Shown: positions 1 to 6,400 of the stretch, one piece after another | Layout: each line of letters starts with the position of its first letter | How positions within the stretch are numbered: position 1 is the stretch's first letter | Source: an uncultured Collinsella sp. | GTDB lineage: Bacteria > Actinomycetota > Coriobacteriia > Coriobacteriales > Coriobacteriaceae | NCBI GenBank assembly: GCA_900550785.1 | Contig: URTL01000046.1 | Span: forward strand, 1 to 13,170 | DNA length: 13,170 bases | Direction of reading: 5' to 3' | Position numbers and translations under genes: made by a program | Notes under the pieces: model-generated | The model's database searches: none | What the model saw: only the letters and a program-made list of their open reading frames with translations | Told to the model about the DNA's origin: nothing

Positions 1-47
1 TTGCCCGGGGTTCGGCTATCCAAGGGGCGGCCCCTCCTTTCCTGGAA
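1..47. other. Left flank, no gene seen
   Basis: This stretch lies downstream of the response regulator stop codon on the minus strand. It holds a small GC palindrome at 23-35 (AGGGG, CGG loop, CCCCT) with no T-run after it, so it is not a convincing terminator. A sensor kinase gene often follows this kind of regulator and could begin just beyond the window edge, but no start codon with a ribosome-binding site can be seen here. Confidence 0.4.
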
Positions 48-749
48 TCATTTCTTTTGTTCGGGGTGGCTGCTGAGATAGTAGCCCACCCCCCACTTGG
101 TGCGGATATACTGGGGGTTGGCCGGATCCAGCTCCAGCTTTTCCCGCAGCCGCCGCACATGGACGTCCACCGTGCGGTAGTCCCCGATATACTCATAGCC
201 CCACACCACGTTGAGCAGGTTCTCCCGGCTGTACACCCGGCCGGGGTTGCGCATGAGAAGCTCCATCAGGTCAAATTCCTTGGCGGTAAGGTCCACGCTC
301 ACCCCGTCCTTCCAGGCGGAGCGCTCGTTGGGATCCAGACGGATGTGGCCCACGGTGAGCTGGCCGGCCGCCTGGTGTTGGACAGCCGCGCCCGAGCGGC
401 GCAGCAGAGCACGCACCCGGGCTTTCAGCTCCAGAATGTTGAAGGGTTTTGTAATATAGTCGTCCGCGCCGCACTCAAAGCCGATGATTTTGTCGGTGTC
501 CTCGCTGCGGGCGGTGAGCATGATAATGGGCACGTTGGAAAACTCCCGGATGCGCATGCAGGCCTGGAGCCCGTCGATCTTGGGCATCATCAGGTCCAGG
601 ATCACCAGGTCGAACCCGCCGCCGGACAGCAGCGACAAAGCGGCGGAGCCGTCACCGGCTTCTTCACAGGCGTAGCCGGCATACTGTAAATTTTCACGGA
701 GAAGCTCCCGGATACGGGGCTCATCATCAACGATCAGGATCTTTGCCAT
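48..749 (-). CDS. OmpR/PhoB-family response regulator transcription factor
   Basis: This is a 233-residue two-component response regulator that would be phosphorylated by a partner histidine kinase and bind DNA through a winged helix. The receiver domain covers residues 1-120: the acidic pair D8/D9, the phospho-acceptor D52 in LVILDLMMPKIDG, the switch T79 in IIMLTA, and K101 in ITKPF are all present. The C-terminal Trans_Reg_C domain covers about 130-226, with the typical TAKEFDLMELLM and TVDVHVRRLREKL helices and the wing ending in WGVGYYL. The length is normal for the family. The ATG is preceded on the minus strand by GGGAGGAG at 759-766, nine bases away. It is divergent from the glycosyltransferase gene. 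No partner kinase is visible, so the signal and regulon cannot be named. Resemblance to WalR/PhoP-type Firmicute regulators is family-level only. Confidence 0.95.
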   Translation of the reverse strand: MAKILIVDDEPRIRELLRENLQYAGYACEEAGDGSAALSLLSGGGFDLVILDLMMPKIDGLQACMRIREFSNVPIIMLTARSEDTDKIIGFECGADDYITKPFNILELKARVRALLRRSGAAVQHQAAGQLTVGHIRLDPNERSAWKDGVSVDLTAKEFDLMELLMRNPGRVYSRENLLNVVWGYEYIGDYRTVDVHVRRLREKLELDPANPQYIRTKWGVGYYLSSHPEQKK

Positions 750-777
750 AAAACAGAACTCCTCCCTATCATAGTTC

Positions 778-805
778 AGTATACGACTTTATTTTAATGC
801 AAGAA
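778..805 (-). promoter_or_regulatory. Possible proximal promoter of the response regulator
   Basis: Read on the minus strand, a perfect -10-like TATACT (778-783) lies 16 bp downstream of a weak -35-like TTCTTG (800-805). Initiation would give a very short leader ahead of the GGGAGGAG site. The -35 match is poor, so this is the weaker of the two leftward candidates. Confidence 0.35.
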
Positions 806-863
806 TTGGAAAAAGCTGTGAATTTTAAGTGAATGGTTTGGAAAAACAAAACCGTCTGCATCC

Positions 864-893
864 AGTATACCACACCGGGCGCCGAAGCGGCAA
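864..893 (-). promoter_or_regulatory. Likely distal promoter of the response regulator
   Basis: On the minus strand TTGCCG (888-893) is followed after 18 bp by TATACT (864-869). The -10 is preceded by TGG, which makes an extended -10. It would give a leader of about 100 nt before the response regulator start. The assignment rests on sigma-70/SigA consensus similarity only. Confidence 0.5.
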
Positions 894-933
894 TCTTTTT
901 ACAGGAAGGCACGGAAAAATACGCTGGGGAAAC

Positions 934-963
934 TTGACAAGAAAACAGGGCTTTTTTTAAAAT
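934..963 (+). promoter_or_regulatory. Promoter of the glycosyltransferase gene
   Basis: A perfect -35 TTGACA (934-939) and a -10 TAAAAT (958-963) are separated by 18 bp, with a T-tract just before the -10. Transcription would start near 970, about 40 bp upstream of the ATG at 1011. Confidence 0.6.
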
Positions 964-1010
964 AAGGTCGTAGAGAGCAGAGTACTTGCGACAAAATAGG
1001 AGAAACAGGC

Positions 1011-1751
1011 ATGAGCATTCCCAAGATCATCCACTACTGCTGGTTCGGCGGCGGACCCATCAGTGCGGAAAGCCAAAAATGTATGGAAAGCTGGAAGAAA
1101 TACTGCCCGGATTACAAGATCATCGAGTGGAACGAGCAGAACTTTGATATCAGCCAAAACCGCTACGCGCAGCAGGCCTACGAGGCAAAGAAATACGCCT
1201 TTGTATCGGACTATGTGCGGCTGGCGGTGCTGTACGAGTACGGCGGCATTTATCTGGACACGGACGTGGAGCTGGTGCGCCCGCTGGATGAGCTGCTGGA
1301 GCTGCCCGGGTTTATGGGGTTTCAGACCAATAACGAGGTAGCCACCGGGCTGGGGTTCGGGGCACGCAAGGGCAACTCGGTGGTGCAGGCGCTGCTGCGG
1401 GATTACGATGCACTGGATTTTTTAAAGGCGGACGGCAGCGCGGACCTGACACCCTGCCCGGAGCGGAACACAAGGGTGTTGCAGGCACTGGGCGTGCGCA
1501 AGGACGGAACAAGGCAGAGCATCGCGGAAATGGAGATCTTTCCGGCAGAGTATTTCTGCCCGATGGATCTTTACAGCCGGAAGCTTCGGGTAACGCCCAA
1601 GACCTACTCCATCCACCGCTATGCCGAAAGCTGGAAGCCGAAGCCCAGCGCGGTCAGCCGCATTTTGCAGCGGCTGCTGAAGAAGCACTATTATACATGG
1701 TACTGCCCTCTGCGTGGCCGGATCGAGGGACGGCTGAGAAAGAGAACCTGA
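1011..1751 (+). CDS. Glycosyltransferase, GT32 / capsular polysaccharide synthesis type
   Basis: This 246-residue protein has the layout of GT32 (Gly_transf_sug/OCH1-like) sugar transferases, which move a sugar from a nucleotide donor to a glycan acceptor at the cytoplasmic face of the membrane. The N-terminus IPKIIHYCWFGG is the standard opening strand. VSDYVRLAVLYEYGGIYLD leads into the metal-binding DxD, D83/D85 in YLDTDVE. The closing motif IHRYAESW, near residue 201, matches the usual H....SW. The C-terminus is basic (RGRIEGRLRKRT) and could lie against the membrane. There is no signal peptide or membrane segment. The start is ATG 1011 with AGGAGA at 998-1003. The gene has its own promoter and a terminator directly after the stop, so it is probably monocistronic. 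It is not in a visible capsule cluster, so the donor and acceptor are unknown. Confidence 0.92.
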   Translation: MSIPKIIHYCWFGGGPISAESQKCMESWKKYCPDYKIIEWNEQNFDISQNRYAQQAYEAKKYAFVSDYVRLAVLYEYGGIYLDTDVELVRPLDELLELPGFMGFQTNNEVATGLGFGARKGNSVVQALLRDYDALDFLKADGSADLTPCPERNTRVLQALGVRKDGTRQSIAEMEIFPAEYFCPMDLYSRKLRVTPKTYSIHRYAESWKPKPSAVSRILQRLLKKHYYTWYCPLRGRIEGRLRKRT

Positions 1752-1757
1752 AAACCG

Positions 1758-1793
1758 GAGCTGCTGCACGATGCTGTGCGGCAGTTCTTTTTT
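1758..1793 (+). terminator. Rho-independent terminator after the glycosyltransferase
   Basis: A 12-bp stem (GAGCTGCTGCAC at 1758-1769 with GTGCGGCAGTTC at 1776-1787, including two G-U pairs), a six-base loop and a run of six T (1788-1793) begin seven bases after the stop codon. Confidence 0.9.
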
Positions 1794-1800
1794 GTCCCGC

Positions 1801-1829
1801 TTGCCCTTTGCGCGCGGGAATGCTATACT
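1801..1829 (+). promoter_or_regulatory. Promoter of the propeller-ywlG-yggS run
   Basis: TTGCCC (1801-1806) and TATACT (1824-1829) are 17 bp apart. The -10 is preceded by TGC, so it is an extended -10. It lies directly after the upstream terminator and about 50 bp before the ATG at 1881, which makes it the natural promoter of the following gene run. Confidence 0.7.
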
Positions 1830-1880
1830 AGCGCAAGATGGGAGTTCCATCATTTTCAGACAGACAAAGGAAATTTTTGC

Positions 1881-3194
1881 ATGCGAATCGGACTGGTTGA
1901 ATTTTTGCTGATCCTTGCCATTGCGTCCCTCACGGTGGGGCCGCAGGTGGCCTTGTTCGTGGACCGCTGGATGCGGCGGGCCAACTGTGCCAACGCCCGC
2001 GCAGCGCGCCGCCGGGCCGAATATGCGGCCCAGATGGCGGCCGAGCGGGATGCCCTGCTCAAGCGGTTCCGCACCGCCAGCACCGTGTTCGGGGTGGGCA
2101 TCCTGCTGGCACTGGTGTACGCGCTGGTGTTCCGGCCCATCGACACCCCGCCCCAGAGCTACGCCGCGCCGGAGGTGCGCCGGAGCACCGGCGCCGTGCA
2201 GACAGCCCTTTCTGCCGACAGCCGGGATGTGCTGGCACTGGGAGACTATCAGGGCGTGGACTGCATCCGTGAGCAGGACGGCTTTGTGTATGCGGCTGCG
2301 TACAACGGCGCGACCCTGAAAAAGCGGAAGAGTGACCTTGTGCGCACCGATGGCGGCAGCTTTTCGGCCATCCTGAGCGTGGACGGAGAGCTGACCGGCT
2401 TTGCTTTTGATGCAGACGGGGACCTGTGGCTGACCGTCCTCACCCCCGGCGGCGGGGCCCTGTGCCGTGCAAGACACGACAGCTGGGGCGCGGCCGTGGA
2501 ACAGGTGGTCACCCAGATCGACGGGGCCCCGCTGGGGGCCGTCTCTGCGGTGGAGGCCGGCCCGGACGGCAAGGTGTACTTTGCCGTGGCGGGCGGGGAA
2601 GCCGTGGACAATGGGCTAGAAGCGGCCCTGCGCACCGAGCTGCTGGCCCACACCGGCACCGGCTGGGTGTATGTGTATGACCCGGCGGACCGGTCGGTGC
2701 AGCGGGTGGTCGGCGGCGTGGCCGGGGCATCCGGCCTGGCCCTGAGCCCGGACGGCAGGACCCTGTATGTTTCGGATCTGGGCAATCGCTGTGTATGGAA
2801 CATGGACGCTGACGCCCGGGAACTGACGGCGGGCGGCAAAAACTGCCAAAGTGCCTTTTCCGGCCTGCCGGGCTACCCCGGTGCACTGGCCATGGAAGCC
2901 GACGGCACCCTGTACATCAGCTACCGCTGGGCCCGCAGCGGCTGGCTGGAAAAGAACGCCGACAGCACCCTGCTGCGGGGAATTGCCCTGCGTGCAGGCC
3001 GGAATCTGCAGGAAAAGCTATTCAGCCTGCCTGCCGATGCGCCCTGCGCGGAAGCTGTGGATACGGCAGACGGCAGCTGGAAGCGGACGGTCTCCAGCAA
3101 GGGTGCAGGCGGTGTGACAGCTCTGTGCCCGGTGGAGAGCAGGCTGTATCTCGGCCTTGCAGGCAGCGAAAAGGTGCGCAGTGCAAATCTTTGA
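1881..3194 (+). CDS. Membrane-anchored beta-propeller protein (strictosidine-synthase-like / SMP-30-like)
   Basis: This 437-residue protein has no function I recognise. Two hydrophobic segments lie near residues 4-26 and 66-85, separated by a basic, Ala/Arg-rich stretch (about 31-65). The remainder is a repetitive beta-rich domain of about 340 residues. Residues 260-350 follow the strictosidine-synthase-like/NHL pattern: GWVYVYDP, then GLALSPDGRTLYVSDLGN, then FSGLPGYPGALAMEADGTLYIS. Further blade-like DGxLW/DGxVY turns occur near 180 and 230. By family the fold would be a roughly six-bladed propeller, possibly extracytoplasmic; neither an enzyme activity nor a ligand can be claimed. A longer in-frame reading from GTG 1776 begins inside the upstream terminator, so ATG 1881 is preferred, with AAAGGAAA about eight bases upstream. 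ywlG follows after 27 bp, which suggests co-transcription. Confidence 0.8.
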   Translation: MRIGLVEFLLILAIASLTVGPQVALFVDRWMRRANCANARAARRRAEYAAQMAAERDALLKRFRTASTVFGVGILLALVYALVFRPIDTPPQSYAAPEVRRSTGAVQTALSADSRDVLALGDYQGVDCIREQDGFVYAAAYNGATLKKRKSDLVRTDGGSFSAILSVDGELTGFAFDADGDLWLTVLTPGGGALCRARHDSWGAAVEQVVTQIDGAPLGAVSAVEAGPDGKVYFAVAGGEAVDNGLEAALRTELLAHTGTGWVYVYDPADRSVQRVVGGVAGASGLALSPDGRTLYVSDLGNRCVWNMDADARELTAGGKNCQSAFSGLPGYPGALAMEADGTLYISYRWARSGWLEKNADSTLLRGIALRAGRNLQEKLFSLPADAPCAEAVDTADGSWKRTVSSKGAGGVTALCPVESRLYLGLAGSEKVRSANL

Positions 3195-3221
3195 TTTTTG
3201 ATAAAAACCGAGGTGTTTTTT

Positions 3222-3782
3222 ATGACAGAAGAATTCAAAAAACAGATCGAGATGCAGGCCCGGCAGGCAGTGACCGAACTGCTGGCCGAAGCAAAGCTGA
3301 AAAAGGGCGATGTGTTCGTGGTGGGCTGCTCGTCCAGCGAGATCGTGGGCGGGCACATTGGCAAGGATTCCAGTCTGGAAGCCGCGCAGGCCGTGTACGC
3401 GGGCATTGCCCCAGTGCTGGGCGAAAACGGCATCTGGCTGGCCGCGCAGTGCTGTGAGCATCTGAACCGCGCTATTATCATCGAGCGCGAAGCCGCCGAA
3501 AAATACGGCTGGGAAGAGGTGTGCGTGGTGCCGCGCCCCCACGCAGGCGGCAGCTGGGCCACTACCTGCTGGAAGAAGTTCCGGGAGCCGGTGGCCGTGG
3601 AAGAGATCCGTGCCCATGCAGGCATTGATATCGGCGGCACCCTGATCGGGATGCACCTGAAGCGGGTGGCGGTGCCGGTGCGGCTGAGCCTTTCCAAAAT
3701 TGGTGAAGCGAACATTCTGTGCGCCCGCACCCGCCCGAAGCTCATCGGCGGCGAACGCGCCAAGTATACCGAGGAGGACTGA
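3222..3782 (+). CDS. ywlG: DUF436 / TIGR01440 family protein (YwlG-like)
   Basis: This 186-residue protein matches the conserved Firmicute DUF436 (YwlG) family throughout. Hallmark stretches are VVGCSSSEIVGGHIGKDSS (residues 33-51), AAQCCEHLNRA (74-84), VVPRPHAGGSWAT (102-114) and AHAGIDIGGTLIGMHLKRVAVP (131-152). The length is normal for the family. Its biochemical role is not established; the invariant Cys, His and Gly residues suggest a binding or catalytic pocket, which is inference. The ATG at 3222 has AGGTG at 3211-3215. An earlier in-frame TTG at 3198 would add eight residues without a ribosome-binding site. yggS begins five bases after its stop, and the yggS Shine-Dalgarno lies inside this gene, so translation of the two is probably coupled. 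Confidence 0.92.
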   Translation: MTEEFKKQIEMQARQAVTELLAEAKLKKGDVFVVGCSSSEIVGGHIGKDSSLEAAQAVYAGIAPVLGENGIWLAAQCCEHLNRAIIIEREAAEKYGWEEVCVVPRPHAGGSWATTCWKKFREPVAVEEIRAHAGIDIGGTLIGMHLKRVAVPVRLSLSKIGEANILCARTRPKLIGGERAKYTEED

Positions 3783-3787
3783 GCATC

Positions 3788-4507
3788 ATGGCAGAAAAGA
3801 ATCTGGAACAGATGCAGGAGGCCGTGGCAGAGATCCGGGAAAAGATGGCAGCCGCGGCCCGTGAAGCAGGCCGCGACCCGGCAGCGGTGCAGCTGTGCGC
3901 CGCCTGCAAGACCCGCACGGCGCAGACCGTGGCTGCAAGCGCAGCCCTGCCCATTGATGTGTTCGGTGAGAACCATGTGCAGGAGCTGTGCGCAAACTTT
4001 GACGCAGGTGCTTACTGCGGCAAGCCCAGCCACTTTATCGGCCATCTGCAGACGAACAAAATTAAAAAAGTGCTGGGCCGTGCCAGCCTCATCCAAAGCG
4101 TGGACAGCGAGCATCTGCTGAACGCCATCGAGAAGGAAGCAGCCAAGGCCGGCATCGTGCAGAACGTGCTGCTGGAGGTGAACATCGGTGGCGAGGAGAG
4201 CAAGACCGGCGTGGCACCGGAAGCGCTCTGGCCGCTGCTGGATGCTGCTGCCGCACAGGAGCACATCCGGGTCAAGGGGCTGATGGCCATTCCGCCCGTG
4301 AACGACGACGATGCCCGCAACCGCCGCTATCTGGCCGAGGTGTACAAGCTGTTTGTGCAGGCCGGAGAGCGCGGCTATTCCAACGTGTCCATGGAGACCC
4401 TCTCCATGGGCATGAGCGGCGACTTTGAAAACGCCATCCGGGAGGGTGCCACCCTTGTGCGCATCGGCACCGCCATTTACGGCGAGCGGGATTACAGTAA
4501 AAAGTAA
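3788..4507 (+). CDS. yggS: YggS-family pyridoxal phosphate homeostasis protein
   Basis: This is a 239-residue member of the YggS/YlmE/PROSC family: single-domain TIM-barrel proteins that bind PLP without known enzymatic turnover and help balance vitamin B6 and amino/keto acid pools in the cytoplasm. The PLP lysine is K41 in AACKTRTA. The other family signatures are present in order: FGENHVQEL, HFIGHLQTNKIKKVL, SVDSEHL, LLEVNIGGEESKTG, GLMAIPP, LSMGMSGDFENAI and VRIGTAIYG, which line the phosphate-binding site. The length is ordinary. The start ATG 3788 has GAGGAGG at 3771-3777, inside the end of ywlG. In many Firmicutes yggS sits near sepF and other division genes; here it is paired with ywlG, and no division gene is in view. 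Confidence 0.95.
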   Translation: MAEKNLEQMQEAVAEIREKMAAAAREAGRDPAAVQLCAACKTRTAQTVAASAALPIDVFGENHVQELCANFDAGAYCGKPSHFIGHLQTNKIKKVLGRASLIQSVDSEHLLNAIEKEAAKAGIVQNVLLEVNIGGEESKTGVAPEALWPLLDAAAAQEHIRVKGLMAIPPVNDDDARNRRYLAEVYKLFVQAGERGYSNVSMETLSMGMSGDFENAIREGATLVRIGTAIYGERDYSKK

Positions 4508-4513
4508 GAGAAC

Positions 4514-4563
4514 AAACCCTCTCCGTCATTGCTGCGCAATGCCACCTCCCCTGAGAGGGTTTT
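4514..4563 (+). repeat. Palindromic intergenic element / probable terminator
   Basis: A perfect 10-bp outer stem (AAACCCTCTC at 4514-4523 with GAGAGGGTTT at 4553-4562) encloses a second perfect 6-bp hairpin (CATTGC at 4527-4532, GCAATG at 4536-4541) and an unpaired CCACCTCCC tract. TTTT spans 4560-4563. It can act as a terminator between yggS and the ABC exporter gene. Its double-hairpin form resembles short intergenic repeats I recall from Faecalibacterium-type genomes; only one copy lies in this window, so the repeat status is inference. Confidence 0.65.
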
Positions 4564-4578
4564 ACAACAGGAGGAACC

Positions 4579-6381
4579 ATGTCAAAAACCAAGATCAACG
4601 ACCCCGGGGCGCACCACGCAGGCAGCGGTGCGCTGATCCGGCGTTTTCTGCCCTATCTGGCAAAGTACAAAAAGACCCTGTTTCTGGACCTGTTCTGTGC
4701 AGCGCTGACCACCCTGTGTGACATCGTGCTGCCCAAGATCATGAGCACCATCACCAACGCCGCCATGGGCGTGGGTATCACTCTGACGGCGGGCATCGTG
4801 CTGCGGCTGGCAGCACTCTATTTTGTGCTGCGCATCATCGACGGTGCAGCCAGCTATTACATGTCCAGCATCGGTCATATCATGGGCGTGCACATCGAGA
4901 CGGATATGCGCCGCGATGCCTTTGACCACCTGCTCAAGCTGGACCACACCTACTACAACAACACCAAGGTAGGCACCATCATGGGCCGCATCACCAACGA
5001 CCTGTTCGATGTGACCGAGTTCGCCCACCACTGCCCGGAGGAATTTTTCATTGCGGCCATCAAGATCGTGGTGTCCTTTATTATCCTGTGCCGGGCCAGT
5101 GTGCCGCTGACGCTGGCGGTGTTCGCCTGCGTGCCGCTGATGGGCGTGGTGTCCGTTTACCTGAACGGACGGCTGCGGGCGCGGTTCCGCCAGCAGCGCG
5201 TGCAGATCGGCGAGCTGAACTCCACCATCGAGGACAGCCTGCTGGGGCAGGGTGTCGTGAAGGCCTTTGCCGCCGAGGATGAGGAACGCGAGAAGTTCGC
5301 AAAGGGCAACAGAGATTTTGAGCAGATCAAGACCCTTGGCTACTACGCCATGGGTGCCTTCAACACCTCCACCCGCCTGTTCGACGGCCTGATGTATCTG
5401 GTGGTCATTCTGGCGGGCGGCCTGTCGCTGGTCAACGGCAAGATCACCGCCGGTGACCTGGTGGCCTACATGCTCTATGTCACCACCCTCATCGCCACCA
5501 TCCGCCGCATCGTCGAGTTTGCCGAGCAGTTCCAGCGCGGCATGACCGGCATCGAGCGCTTTGCCGAGATCATGGACACCCCTGTGACCATCGGCGATGT
5601 CCCGGATGCGGTACCGCTGCAGCCCGGCCCCGGTGACATCCGGTTTGAAAACGTCAGCTTTGAGTACCCGGACGACCACAACAAGGTGCTGCACAACGTC
5701 AGCCTGGATATCCGGCCGGGCGAACGGCTGGCGCTGGTCGGCCCTTCGGGCGGCGGCAAGTCCACGACCTGTTCGCTGCTGCCGCGCTTTTATGACGTGG
5801 CTACCGGATCCATTAGCATCGACGGTCAGGACGTGCGCGATGTGACGCAGCAGAGCCTGCGCCGCGCCATCGGCCTGGTGCAGCAGGATGTCTATCTGTT
5901 TGACGGTACGATTGGCGAGAACATCGCCTACGGCAAGCCGGGCGCTACGGCGGAAGAGATCGCCGAGGCCGCCCGTCGCGCCAACATCGATGCCTTTATC
6001 GAGTCGCTTCCGCAGGGCTACGACACCGTGGTGGGCGAGCGCGGCAGCCGTCTTTCGGGCGGACAGAAGCAGCGCGTTGCCATCGCGCGCGTGTTTCTCA
6101 AGAACCCCAAGATCCTTATTTTGGATGAGGCGACGAGTGCTTTGGATAACGAGAGCGAGGAGGCGGTGCAGGAGTCGCTCGAAGAGCTGGCACGCGGCCG
6201 CACCACGATCATCATCGCCCATCGTCTCTCGACCATTAAGCACGCCGATGAGATTGCGACCGTTGAGCATGGTCGCGTTGTGGAGCGTGGCACGCACGAG
6301 GAGCTTCTCGCCCGTGGCGGCACCTATGCCCGTTACTATCGAATGCAGTTCGAAGGTGCGCGTGCGCACGAGCTCGACTGA
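4579..6381 (+). CDS. ABC exporter half-transporter (membrane domain fused to ATPase), mosaic gene
   Basis: This 600-residue protein has the type I exporter (MsbA/LmrA-like) layout: membrane domain about 30-330, then ATPase. Several hydrophobic helices are visible, including those near 36-55, 70-90, 160-195 and 268-300. In the ATPase, Walker A is GPSGGGKST (388-396), the Q-loop is in LVQQDVYLF, the signature is LSGGQ (492-496), Walker B is ILILDE (512-517), then D-loop ALD, and the H-loop His is H548. It would work as a dimer; the substrate cannot be read from sequence. ATG 4579 has a GGAGGAA site. Codon use changes within the gene. Upstream, CGT is almost absent and TCG/ACG are rare; from about 5750 onwards TCG, ACG and CGT become common. 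The reading frame is intact, but the gene as written is probably a join of homologues from two genomes. Confidence 0.85.
   Translation: MSKTKINDPGAHHAGSGALIRRFLPYLAKYKKTLFLDLFCAALTTLCDIVLPKIMSTITNAAMGVGITLTAGIVLRLAALYFVLRIIDGAASYYMSSIGHIMGVHIETDMRRDAFDHLLKLDHTYYNNTKVGTIMGRITNDLFDVTEFAHHCPEEFFIAAIKIVVSFIILCRASVPLTLAVFACVPLMGVVSVYLNGRLRARFRQQRVQIGELNSTIEDSLLGQGVVKAFAAEDEEREKFAKGNRDFEQIKTLGYYAMGAFNTSTRLFDGLMYLVVILAGGLSLVNGKITAGDLVAYMLYVTTLIATIRRIVEFAEQFQRGMTGIERFAEIMDTPVTIGDVPDAVPLQPGPGDIRFENVSFEYPDDHNKVLHNVSLDIRPGERLALVGPSGGGKSTTCSLLPRFYDVATGSISIDGQDVRDVTQQSLRRAIGLVQQDVYLFDGTIGENIAYGKPGATAEEIAEAARRANIDAFIESLPQGYDTVVGERGSRLSGGQKQRVAIARVFLKNPKILILDEATSALDNESEEAVQESLEELARGRTTIIIAHRLSTIKHADEIATVEHGRVVERGTHEELLARGGTYARYYRMQFEGARAHELD
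5740..5960. other. Probable chimeric join inside the ABC exporter gene
   Basis: The nucleotides encoding Walker A (5740-5766) and the following conserved ATPase stretch to about IAYGKPGAT (residues 449-457) bracket a switch in codon habit. Before it the gene looks Faecalibacterium-like and after it Collinsella-like. The partners share near-identical protein sequence here, so the exact join cannot be placed by eye. Confidence 0.6.
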
Positions 6382-6400
6382 TTGATATGACAGGAAGTTT

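Larger units (their letters stand above)
750..1010. promoter_or_regulatory. Divergent intergenic region
   Basis: The 261 bp between the response regulator and the glycosyltransferase are AT-richer than the flanking genes. They carry candidate promoters pointing both ways, two leftward and one rightward, listed separately. I see no RNA gene or small ORF with a credible ribosome-binding site. The 840-930 part has no clear owner, and a change of source genome here cannot be excluded. Confidence 0.6.

Noticed and set aside
1776..1880. A longer start (GTG 1776) for the propeller protein
   Set aside because: The extra 35 codons begin within the 3' arm of the upstream terminator and run through the promoter. 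ATG 1881 has a suitable ribosome-binding site and starts a membrane segment.
2921..4264. A 447-codon minus-strand frame over the propeller, ywlG and yggS genes
   Set aside because: Shadow of three well-supported plus-strand genes, with no recognisable domain.
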